From positions 744,001-808,000 of the forward strand of contig CAVRKA010000004.1 of the NCBI GenBank assembly GCA_963722175.1: a stretch of 64,000 nucleotides of DNA. The letters run 5' to 3'. The notes below the pieces were generated by a model that ran no database searches, was not told the origin of the DNA, and saw nothing but the letters and a program-made list of their open reading frames with translations. Of this stretch, positions 26,711-33,915 are shown in pieces. The stretch comes from WHSW01 sp963722175. GTDB taxonomy: Bacteria; Actinomycetota; Thermoleophilia; Solirubrobacterales; 70-9. Position 1 is the stretch's first letter. Every line of letters starts with the position of its first letter. The translations under genes were made by a program, and so were the position numbers.

Positions 26711-26716
26711 GATAAT
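26711..26716 (+). promoter_or_regulatory. -10 box (GATAAT) of the haemolysin III gene
   Basis: GATAAT ends eight bases before the ATG at 26725, with no Shine-Dalgarno sequence between. A leaderless transcript is implied. Confidence 0.55.
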
Positions 26717-26724
26717 GCCTGGCG

Positions 26725-27519
26725 ATGAGCCCGCGCGAGAAGTTCAACGAGCGCCGCGACGCGGCGATCGAGGCGTTCGGCGAGCGCCGCGACGCCGCGG
26801 TCGAGCGCGTGACCGACGCCCGCGACGCCGCGGTCGACCGGATGACCGACGCGCGTGACGCGGCCGCCGAGCAGATGGCGAAGATGAAGCCGCGCCTGCG
26901 CGGCGTCTCCCACGAGTACGCCTTCTTCGTCTCGCTGGTCCTGGGAATCGGCCTGATCGTGATCGCCAAGGGCGGCGAGGCCCGGCTCGCGGTCGCGATC
27001 TACGCGGTCAGCCTCTCGGCCCTGTTCGGAGTCAGCGCGCTCTACCACGTCCACGAGTGGGAGCGGCCGTCGGCCCGTCGCTGGATGCGGCGGCTCGACC
27101 ACACGATGATCTTCTTCCTGATCGCCGGCACGGTGACGCCGTTCGCGATCCTGGTCATGGAGCCGCCGCTGTCGACGGCGCTGCTGATCGCCGTTTGGTC
27201 CGGTGCGCTGGCCGGGACGATCGTCGAGCTGCTCTGGGTCGACCACCCGAAGTGGGTCGCGGCGATCGTCTACATCGCGGTCGGGATGATCGGCGCGATC
27301 GGGTTCCCGGCGATCGTCGCCGAGGCCGGGATCCTCGCCGGCGTCCTGATCGCGCTCGGCGGTGCCCTGTACGCGACCGGGGCGATCGTCTACGCCGCCC
27401 AGCGCCCGAACCCGAGCCCGGCTGTGTTCGGCTACCACGAGATCTTCCATGTGCTCGTGATCGCCGCCGCGGCCGCCCACTTCGCGGCGATCGCGCTGTT
27501 CGCCCTTCCGGCCGCGTAG
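26725..27519 (+). CDS. haemolysin III / PAQR-family membrane protein with repeat extension
   Basis: A 264-residue protein. Residues about 60-264 form the seven-helix HlyIII/PAQR domain with the metal-site motifs SALYHVHEW, RRLDHTMIFFLIAGT and YHEIFHVLVIAAAAAH (His and Asp ligands present). The first 55 residues are unusual: four consecutive 11-residue units of the type RRDAAxxxxxx or ARDAAxxxxxx, predicted as an amphipathic helix or coiled coil on the cytoplasmic side. Bacterial members have no firmly established function; lipid hydrolysis is suggested by homology to eukaryotic PAQRs. It diverges from the nrdR operon. Confidence 0.87.
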   Translation: MSPREKFNERRDAAIEAFGERRDAAVERVTDARDAAVDRMTDARDAAAEQMAKMKPRLRGVSHEYAFFVSLVLGIGLIVIAKGGEARLAVAIYAVSLSALFGVSALYHVHEWERPSARRWMRRLDHTMIFFLIAGTVTPFAILVMEPPLSTALLIAVWSGALAGTIVELLWVDHPKWVAAIVYIAVGMIGAIGFPAIVAEAGILAGVLIALGGALYATGAIVYAAQRPNPSPAVFGYHEIFHVLVIAAAAAHFAAIALFALPAA

Positions 27520-27565
27520 CTCTTCGCGGCTAAACCTTCGTCGCTCAGAAGCCGATCTACCGGAC

Positions 27566-28546
27566 GTGGACGACGGTACCCAGTGCGATCGCCTGCTGGC
27601 GATCATCGACACGCAGAACGAGATCATCTCCTCCGAGCTCGACCTCGACTCGGTGATCCAGCTGGTCGCCGGGCGCGCCCGGTCGCTGACCGGTGCCGAC
27701 GCCGCGGTGATCGAGCTCATCGAAGGGGATGAGATGGTCTGCGCCGGGGTCGCCGGGGCCGCGGAGCCGCACCTCGGCGCCCGCGTGCGACGCGACTCGA
27801 GCCTCGCCGGGAACTGCCTCGAGCTCGACCGGGTCCTGCGCACCGACTACACGACCAGCGCCGACCGGGTCGATCCCGAGCCCTGGGCGGAGGGCGGCGC
27901 CGGCACGATGGTCTGCGTGCCGCTGCGCAGCGGCGACGCGCCGATCGGGGCGCTGAAGGCCTACTCCGCTCCACCGCATCACTTCGGGACGGCCGACGAG
28001 GAGGCGCTCGAGCTGCTCGGTCGCCTCGTCGTCGCGCAGCTCTCGCTGACCCCGAGGCTGAACGCCGACGGCTCGGTCGCCAACGACCGCCGCGACCCGG
28101 TCACGGGGCTTCCCAACCGACGCGCCTACGAGGATCGGCTCGCGCTCGAGGCCGAGCGCGCGCGCCGCTACCGCTACCCGCTGGCGCTGGTCCTGCTCGA
28201 GATCGACGGGCTGCGGGCCGTCAACGACGAGCTCGGCGAGCGCGCGGTCCATGACGTCCTCTGCGAGGTCGCGGATCTACTCGACGGGTCGCGGTTCGCC
28301 GACGAGGCCTTCCGGATCGGCGACCAGGAGTTCGCGATCCTGCTCCCGCATACCGACCGTGCCGGAGCCGAGGCCGCCGCGGCGCGCCTCGTGATGCAGA
28401 TCACGGCCGCCGAGGTGGGCGGCGGGCGAGTCGGCGCCTCCTGGGGGGCGGCCTCCGACGAGGGTCATCCGGCGGCGCTCGCACAGCGCGCCGGCAAGGC
28501 GCTGTTCGCCGCCAAGGACGGCGGGCGGTACGCGAGCGCCGGCTGA
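27566..28546 (+). CDS. GAF-GGDEF protein with degenerate active site
   Basis: A 326-residue protein with an N-terminal helix, a GAF domain (about 20-165) and a diguanylate-cyclase-fold domain (about 172-322). The active-site loop reads G252-D-Q-E-F256 instead of GGDEF, and the metal/substrate segment LLEIDGLRAVND has lost the usual D-x-D-x-F-K pattern. It is therefore very likely catalytically dead and may act as a c-di-GMP or GTP-sensing partner. It is followed after 15 bases by an intact paralogue, so a tandem duplication with one decayed copy is inferred. The start is GTG. Confidence 0.88.
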   Translation: MDDGTQCDRLLAIIDTQNEIISSELDLDSVIQLVAGRARSLTGADAAVIELIEGDEMVCAGVAGAAEPHLGARVRRDSSLAGNCLELDRVLRTDYTTSADRVDPEPWAEGGAGTMVCVPLRSGDAPIGALKAYSAPPHHFGTADEEALELLGRLVVAQLSLTPRLNADGSVANDRRDPVTGLPNRRAYEDRLALEAERARRYRYPLALVLLEIDGLRAVNDELGERAVHDVLCEVADLLDGSRFADEAFRIGDQEFAILLPHTDRAGAEAAAARLVMQITAAEVGGGRVGASWGAASDEGHPAALAQRAGKALFAAKDGGRYASAG

Positions 28547-28561
28547 GCATCGAGGGCACCC

Positions 28562-29557
28562 GTGACGCCCACGGACTCAGAGCGGCTGCTGGCGATCATC
28601 GCGGCCCAGAACGAGATCATCGCGACCGGCCTCGAGCTCGACGCGGTCATGCACCTGGTCGTCCTGCGGGCGCGGTCGCTGACCGGGGCCGACGCCGCGG
28701 TCGTCGAGCTCGTCGACGGCGATGAGATGGTCTACGAGGCGGTTGCCGGCACCGCCGAGGCGCACAGCGGAGTCCGCCTGCGGCGCGACTCGAGCCTCTC
28801 GGGGATGTGCGTCGCGCTCGACCAGATCCTGCGCTCCGACGACACCACGGTCGATCCCCGCGTCAACCGGGCACTCTGCGCCAGGGTGGGTGCCGGCTCG
28901 ATGGTCTGCGTCCCGCTGCGCCACGGCGACGCCGTCATCGGCGTGCTCAAGGTCTACTCGGCCGCGTCGCACGCGTTCACGGCTTCCGACGAGGAGACGC
29001 TGGACCTGCTGAGCGGGCTGATCGCCGCTCAGATGACCCACGCGACCCGGTTCGAGGACGACGAGGTCGAGGCCGGCCAACGCGACCCGCTGACCGAGCT
29101 CTACAACCGGCGCGCCTACGACGGCCGGCTCGTCCTCGAGGCGGAGCGGGCGCGGCGCTATCAGCATCCGCTGGCGGTCGTGCTGCTCGACCTCGACGGC
29201 TTCAAGGCGGTCAACGACGAGCTCGGCCATCCCGCGGGCGACCAGGTCCTGGCGCAGGTCGGGGCCGTGCTCGCCGGCTCACGCTTCGCCGACTCCGCGT
29301 TTCGGATCGGCGGCGACGAGTTCGCGGTCCTGCTGCCGGAGACCGACATCTCCGGCGCCCAGGCCGTCGGCGAGCGGCTGGCCGCGCAGATCTCGGTTTC
29401 GGCCCTCGGCGGCGGTCGGGTCACGGCGTCATGGGGAGCGGCGAGCGGCGACGGCGACCCGGTCCTCCTCCACGAGCGGGCCGACATGGCGCTGATGACG
29501 GCGAAGTTCGAGCGCGGCCGCCGCTTCGCGTCCGACGCCGACGCCGACCCGGCCTAG
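28562..29557 (+). CDS. GAF-GGDEF diguanylate cyclase
   Basis: A 331-residue protein with the same architecture as its upstream paralogue: GAF (about 15-165) and GGDEF (about 172-320). The catalytic loop is intact (G250-G-D-E-F254), as are LLDLDGFKAVNDELGHPAGD and the RIGGDEFAVLLP frame. There is no RxxD inhibitory site four residues before GGDEF. It should make c-di-GMP from GTP in response to a signal bound by the GAF domain. The start is GTG, 15 bases after the previous stop, so the pair is probably cotranscribed and may form heterodimers. Confidence 0.93.
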   Translation: MTPTDSERLLAIIAAQNEIIATGLELDAVMHLVVLRARSLTGADAAVVELVDGDEMVYEAVAGTAEAHSGVRLRRDSSLSGMCVALDQILRSDDTTVDPRVNRALCARVGAGSMVCVPLRHGDAVIGVLKVYSAASHAFTASDEETLDLLSGLIAAQMTHATRFEDDEVEAGQRDPLTELYNRRAYDGRLVLEAERARRYQHPLAVVLLDLDGFKAVNDELGHPAGDQVLAQVGAVLAGSRFADSAFRIGGDEFAVLLPETDISGAQAVGERLAAQISVSALGGGRVTASWGAASGDGDPVLLHERADMALMTAKFERGRRFASDADADPA

Positions 29558-30546
29558 CGGTGCTTGACGCCCTCGGCGGCGAACGGCGCCAGCCGCTGGC
29601 CCGCGATCACGACGCCGTCGAGCGCCTCGTCGATCGCCGCCAGCGCCTCGGCGCCGAGCTCGATCCCGGACGCGGCCGCGTTCGCGTGTACCTGCTCGGG
29701 TCGCGAGGCGCCGACGATCGCCGAGGCGACCTCGTCGCGCCGCAGGATCCAGGCGAGCGCTAGCTGGCTCATCGTCAGCCCGGCGCCGTCGGCGATCGGC
29801 CGCAGCCGCTCGACCGCCGTGAGCACGCGGTCGTCCATGTAGCGCTCGATCGCAAAGCTCATCTCGTCGCTGGCGGCCCGCGACTCCGCCGGCGGCGGCT
29901 CGCCGGGCCGGTACTTGCCGGTCAGCACCCCCTGGGCGAGCGGCGACCAGACGATCTGCGAGATCCCATGCTCGGCGCAGAGCGGCAAGACCTCGTCCTC
30001 GGGTGCCCGCCAGATCAGGTTGTACTGGGGCTGCGAGGAGACGAACTTCGCCGCTCCCTCGACCTCCAGACCGGCCCGGATTTGCTCGGGGGTCCACTCG
30101 CTGAAGCCGACATGGCGGGCCTTGCCCGCGTCGATCACCTCGGTCAGCGCCTCCATCGTCTCCTCGATCGGCGTCGCGGGGTCGGCGCGATGGCACTGGT
30201 AGAGATCGACGTAGTCGGTGCGCAGGCGCCTCAACGACGCGTCGATCTGCTTGTGGATCTGCTCGCGCGAGAGCCCCGAGTCGGTCTCCGACATCGGGAA
30301 GTGGACCTTGGTCGCGAGCACGTACGAGTCGCGCTGGTAGCCGGAGAGGATCTCTCCCCAGGCCTCCTCGGCGGCGCCGGTCCCGTAGACGTTGGCGGTG
30401 TCGAAGAAGTTGATCTCGGCGTCGAACGCGGCGCGCGTGCAGGCCTCCGTCTGCTCGCGCTCGATCCCGCCCGAATAGGTGAGCCAGGAGCCGAGCGAGA
30501 TCTCCGAGACCTCCAGATCCGAGTCGCCGAGTCGCCGCCGATTCAT
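29554..30546 (-). CDS. aldo/keto reductase
   Basis: A 330-residue NADPH-dependent aldo/keto reductase of the YghZ/Kv-beta-like group. The catalytic tetrad is visible: Asp in FFDTANVYGTG, Tyr of VYG, Lys in LATKVHF and His in LYQCHRADP. The C-terminal NADPH segment is SAIVGASRPEQVHANA. It is the last gene of a four-gene operon; its ATG overlaps the ThuA stop (ATGA). With ThuA upstream, oxidation or reduction of a sugar-derived carbonyl is plausible. Its end overlaps the convergent GGDEF gene by four bases. Confidence 0.93.
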   Translation of the reverse strand: MNRRRLGDSDLEVSEISLGSWLTYSGGIEREQTEACTRAAFDAEINFFDTANVYGTGAAEEAWGEILSGYQRDSYVLATKVHFPMSETDSGLSREQIHKQIDASLRRLRTDYVDLYQCHRADPATPIEETMEALTEVIDAGKARHVGFSEWTPEQIRAGLEVEGAAKFVSSQPQYNLIWRAPEDEVLPLCAEHGISQIVWSPLAQGVLTGKYRPGEPPPAESRAASDEMSFAIERYMDDRVLTAVERLRPIADGAGLTMSQLALAWILRRDEVASAIVGASRPEQVHANAAASGIELGAEALAAIDEALDGVVIAGQRLAPFAAEGVKHR

Positions 30547-31343
30547 CGCTTCACGAGCGATGGTTGCAGACTCGGCCGCCTCTCCTGGCCGCAGTCGCCC
30601 GGTGCGTCGCCGGCCGCCCAGCGAATGCCGCCGAGCAGGTGGTGGCGGAAGGCCGGCTCTGAGTAGGCCTCCGGCGGGTGGCCCATCGCCGAGTACCACG
30701 ACCGCCCGTCCCGCAGGCGCCGGCACCAGGTGATCGGGTGGACCGCGCCCATGCCGCCGCCCTCGTAGGTCGACTCGTCGACCGTCGCCAGGACGTGCAC
30801 CTCGCCGCTCGGGTCGTGGTCGAACTCATACCACTCGTCGGTGCGCACCCAGGGCCGTGGCAGGCGCTCGGTCGACGGATGCCTGCGATCGGCGATCCGG
30901 ATCGTCGCCGCCTGGATCGGGGGATGGGAGACGAATCGGGCCCCGACCAGCTCGCCCCAGAAGGGCCAGTCGGGCTCGGCCGTCGACGCCGCGTGGACGC
31001 CGACGAAGCCGCCGCCGCGGCGGATGAAGCGCTCGAAGGCGGCCTGCTGGGCCTCGTCCATGACCTCGCCGTCGGGGCTGACCATGACCACGGCGTCGTA
31101 CCGGCGCAGGACCTCGCTGCGGAAGACGATCGGATTGGTCCGCGAGGCGACGCCGAAGCCGCGGCGCTCGCCGAGCCGCTCGATCGCCGCGACCGCGGCC
31201 TGCACCGATCCGACCGAGGCGTGATACGAGTCGGGCTCCGTGTAGAGGAGGGCGCGGAACTCGGGCCGGCGGGCGTCGGCCGCGCCCGGTCCGGCGGGGG
31301 CGATCGCCAGCGTGGCCAGGGCCAGCGCCGCGAGCGCGAGCAT
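30543..31343 (-). CDS. ThuA domain protein (exported)
   Basis: A 266-residue protein with a signal peptide (1-24, ending AADA) and a ThuA/trehalose-utilisation domain, a class I glutamine-amidotransferase-like fold. Signatures include ALLYTEPDSYHAS, VVMVSPDG, FERFIRRGGGFVGVHAAS and HPITWCRRL with GRSWYSAMGH near the end. ThuA proteins are linked to sugar metabolism, often to disaccharide 3-keto derivatives. The start overlaps the stop of the 55-residue gene (TGATG) and its stop overlaps the reductase start, so it is tightly coupled on both sides. Confidence 0.88.
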   Translation of the reverse strand: MLALAALALATLAIAPAGPGAADARRPEFRALLYTEPDSYHASVGSVQAAVAAIERLGERRGFGVASRTNPIVFRSEVLRRYDAVVMVSPDGEVMDEAQQAAFERFIRRGGGFVGVHAASTAEPDWPFWGELVGARFVSHPPIQAATIRIADRRHPSTERLPRPWVRTDEWYEFDHDPSGEVHVLATVDESTYEGGGMGAVHPITWCRRLRDGRSWYSAMGHPPEAYSEPAFRHHLLGGIRWAAGDAPGDCGQERRPSLQPSLVKR

Positions 31344-31510
31344 CAGTCCTGGAAGCGGTAGTTGCAGACCTGGCAGCGGCCCTTGCCGAGCTCGACCTGG
31401 GCGCCGCACAGGTGGCACTTTCGGGTCGGGTGGTGCCGCCAGATCCGGACGGTGATCGAGAGCGCCAGCAGGACGGCGACGAGGCCGACGTAGATGTAGA
31501 GCGGGTTCAC
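31343..31510 (-). CDS. 55-residue membrane-anchored zinc-ribbon protein
   Basis: A very small protein: one N-terminal membrane helix (YIYVGLVAVLLALSITVRI) followed by a cytoplasmic zinc ribbon C-x2-C and C-x2-C (CHLCG, CQVCN). The GTG start overlaps the stop of the dehydrogenase gene upstream (GTGA), and its own stop overlaps the ThuA start. Conservation of both overlaps argues that it is a real gene. It may tether or regulate one of its operon partners at the membrane. I know no named family. Confidence 0.72.
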   Translation of the reverse strand: MNPLYIYVGLVAVLLALSITVRIWRHHPTRKCHLCGAQVELGKGRCQVCNYRFQD

Positions 31511-32256
31511 CCGGAGCCGACGGCAGCGCCGTGGCTCTCCTTCGCCGCTTCGATCAGCGCCAGCACCTCGCGCTCGCGGCCCTCGCGGACCAGCTCCACC
31601 GGGTCCGGGTCGCCGTTGACGATCCCCTCGAAGAAAGCCTTGCGGTCCTGATAGGTGGGCAGGGTCGCCTTCGCCCAGCCGCGGGCGTCGTTGAGGATCA
31701 CGGCGAGGCGCGCGTAGGGCTCGCCGAACTCCTCGGCGATCTCGCGCTTGATCCGCTTCGCGAGCGCCGGCGAGGCCCCCGCGGTCGAGATCGCGATCGC
31801 CAGCGGGCCGCTGCGAACGATCGCCGGGAGGATGAAGTTGCAGAGCGGTGGCACGTCGACCACGTTGACCAGCATCGCCCGCCGCTCGGCCTCCTCGTAG
31901 ACGGCGATGTTGACGTCGGTGTCGGCGGTCGCGGCGATCGCCAGGAACTTGCCGTCGAGGTCGGAGTCGACGTACTCGCGCCGCTCCCAGGCGACCGAGC
32001 CCTCCGCGGCGAGCTCGCGCAGCTCGGCGACGGCGTCGGGAGCGACCAGGGTGACGGCGGCGTCGCAGGCGAGCAGGCCCTCGACCTTCTCGAGCCCGAC
32101 CTCGCCGCCGCCGACGACCAGGCAGTTGCGCCCGGAAAGCCGCAGGCAGGCGATGTAGAGGGGCGTCTCGAGCATCCCGCGGACGCACGACTGGTCGCAG
32201 ACCCCCTTGCGCAGCTGGCAGACGCATTCCTTGCCTGCGAAAGCCTGGGCGGGCAT
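31507..32256 (-). CDS. precorrin-2 dehydrogenase / sirohydrochlorin ferrochelatase family protein
   Basis: A 249-residue protein of the Met8/CysG N-terminal family. The NAD-binding strand CLVVGGGEVGLEKVEGLL and the catalytic-domain segments LCNFILPAIVRSGPLAIAISTAGASPALAKRIK are clear. The family oxidises precorrin-2 and may insert iron to make sirohaem. Unusually, a cysteine-rich leader (C11, C13, C20, C24) precedes the dehydrogenase domain, perhaps a metal or Fe-S site. A TACCCT box six bases before the ATG suggests a leaderless message and supports this longer start over Met28. It heads the four-gene operon. Confidence 0.87.
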   Translation of the reverse strand: MPAQAFAGKECVCQLRKGVCDQSCVRGMLETPLYIACLRLSGRNCLVVGGGEVGLEKVEGLLACDAAVTLVAPDAVAELRELAAEGSVAWERREYVDSDLDGKFLAIAATADTDVNIAVYEEAERRAMLVNVVDVPPLCNFILPAIVRSGPLAIAISTAGASPALAKRIKREIAEEFGEPYARLAVILNDARGWAKATLPTYQDRKAFFEGIVNGDPDPVELVREGREREVLALIEAAKESHGAAVGSG

Positions 32257-32299
32257 GGGGCAAGGGTAGTGAACCGGCGTCCGCCCGCCGGGCGTGGTC

Positions 32300-32305
32300 T
32301 ACGTT
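32300..32305 (+). promoter_or_regulatory. -10 box (TACGTT) of the GH5 gene
   Basis: TACGTT ends eight bases before the GTG at 32314 and 17 before the ATG at 32323, which favours the GTG if the gene is leaderless. Confidence 0.4.
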
Positions 32306-32313
32306 GGGGTCGG

Positions 32314-33858
32314 GTGCGTGGAATGGGGACGGCGATCCGGTCAATTGCGGCGGTCGTGCTGGCGGTGGCGCTGCTCTGCGAGGCCGCCGCGGCCCGTCCG
32401 GCGGAGCCGCTCGGCCACGCCGGACGCTGGATCACCGACGCCAAGGGGCGGGTCGTCGTCCTGCACGGCGTCGCCGTCGTCGTCGGAGGCAGCTTCGACG
32501 AGAGCCCCGAGCTGACCGCGGCCCAGGTCGGCTTCCGGCGCGCCGACGCCCGCTTCCTCGCCCGGCAGGGTTTCAACGTCGTCCGCCTCGGGATGTTCTT
32601 CCGCGGCTACTCGCCACAGCCGGGCGCCCATGACGACGCCTACCTGGAGAGCTTCGCCCGCTCCCAGCGCCAGCTGGCGCGCGCGGGCATCTACAGCCTG
32701 GTCGACTTTCACCAGGACCAGCTCGGCCCGCCCTACAGCGGCCGCGGCTTCCCCGACTGGTTCCTGCTCGACGACGGCCTCCCGAACCCGGCGACGCCGT
32801 TTCCGGCCGGCTACTTCGACAACCCGGCGCTCAATCGGGCGTACGACCACCTGTGGGCGAACGATCCCGGCCCGGGCGGGGTCGGGCTCCAGGATCGCTT
32901 CGCCGCCGGCTGGGCGAGCGTCGCGGCCCGCTTTGCCCGCGCACCCGGGGTGCTCGGCTACGACATCTTCAACGAGCCCTGGCCGGGCAGCGCTTACGCC
33001 GCCTGCGCCAACCCGGCGGGCTGCCCGCCGGGCGGCTTCGACCAGGTCCAGCTGACCGCGTTCTCGAACCGGATGATCGCCGCGATCCGGTCCGCGGACC
33101 GCCGCCACCTCGCCTTCTATGAGCCCAACCTGCAGTTCGACGTCGGCGCCGCCACCGGCCACGGTCAGGTGGACGACCCGAACGCCGGCTTCTCCTTCCA
33201 CAACTACTGCCTCGGGGCCGCGCCCGGCCTGCCGCACGTCCCCGATCCGGCCAACCTCTGCCGCGACGTCGGCGAGACGCTGGTCTTCCAAAACGCCGAG
33301 GCCCACTCGGCCGAGACCGGCGCGGCGCTGCTGATGACCGAGTTCGGCGACACGGAGGATGGCGTGATCGAGTCCCGGGTCGCCGACCTCGCCGACCGGT
33401 TCATGGTCGGCTGGACCGACTGGGCGTACATGGGCTCGCCCGGCCAGATCAAGATCGACGACGCCGCGCCGCCCACCCGCGACAACATCCGCCGCGAGCA
33501 CCTGGACGCGATCGTGCGCCCCTATCCGCAGCTGGTCGCCGGGACGCCGCTCGACTACGGCTGGGACGGCGAGCGCTTCGAGCTGGCCTTCAGCACGCGC
33601 TCGGCCGCCGCCTTGGGCTACGAGCCGGTCGCCGGCAGCGCCGGGCGGCGGCGCTTCGGGCGCGGCGCGCGGACCGAGATCGTCGTCCCGAGGGCACGGT
33701 TCAAGCACGGCTACGGGGTCGAGGTCGAAGGCGCCCGGGTGGTCTCGAAGCCGAACGCGAGGCCGCTCGTCCTGCGGACCTGTGCCCACGTCAGGCGGGT
33801 CGAGGTGAGCGTTGCGAAGGACCTCGCACCCCCGCTCGGCTGCCGCGCGCAGGCGTAA
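32314..33858 (+). CDS. exported GH5-family glycosidase (endoglycoceramidase-like)
   Basis: A 514-residue secreted glycoside hydrolase. A signal peptide (about 1-27, ending AAAA) precedes a GH5 barrel (about 35-400). The acid/base is E221 in IFNEPWPG and the nucleophile E343 in LLMTEFGDT; ARAGIYSLVDFHQDQ and FSFHNYC are further barrel signatures. About 410-514 is a C-terminal beta domain. The closest described subgroup by motif is endoglycosylceramidase, which cuts glycans from sphingolipids, but sterol-glucosidases share the layout. The ATG at 32323 is an alternative start. It stands alone, divergent from the sirohaem-type operon. Confidence 0.88.
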   Translation: MRGMGTAIRSIAAVVLAVALLCEAAAARPAEPLGHAGRWITDAKGRVVVLHGVAVVVGGSFDESPELTAAQVGFRRADARFLARQGFNVVRLGMFFRGYSPQPGAHDDAYLESFARSQRQLARAGIYSLVDFHQDQLGPPYSGRGFPDWFLLDDGLPNPATPFPAGYFDNPALNRAYDHLWANDPGPGGVGLQDRFAAGWASVAARFARAPGVLGYDIFNEPWPGSAYAACANPAGCPPGGFDQVQLTAFSNRMIAAIRSADRRHLAFYEPNLQFDVGAATGHGQVDDPNAGFSFHNYCLGAAPGLPHVPDPANLCRDVGETLVFQNAEAHSAETGAALLMTEFGDTEDGVIESRVADLADRFMVGWTDWAYMGSPGQIKIDDAAPPTRDNIRREHLDAIVRPYPQLVAGTPLDYGWDGERFELAFSTRSAAALGYEPVAGSAGRRRFGRGARTEIVVPRARFKHGYGVEVEGARVVSKPNARPLVLRTCAHVRRVEVSVAKDLAPPLGCRAQA

Positions 33859-33900
33859 TCGCGCGCCCGCGAGGCCTTCGGGGCCGTTTGGACCTGCTGC

Positions 33901-33906
33901 TACTCT
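33901..33906 (+). promoter_or_regulatory. -10 box (TACTCT) of topA
   Basis: TACTCT ends nine bases before the ATG of the topoisomerase gene, without a Shine-Dalgarno sequence. Confidence 0.4.
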
Positions 33907-33915
33907 CGCGCCGCA

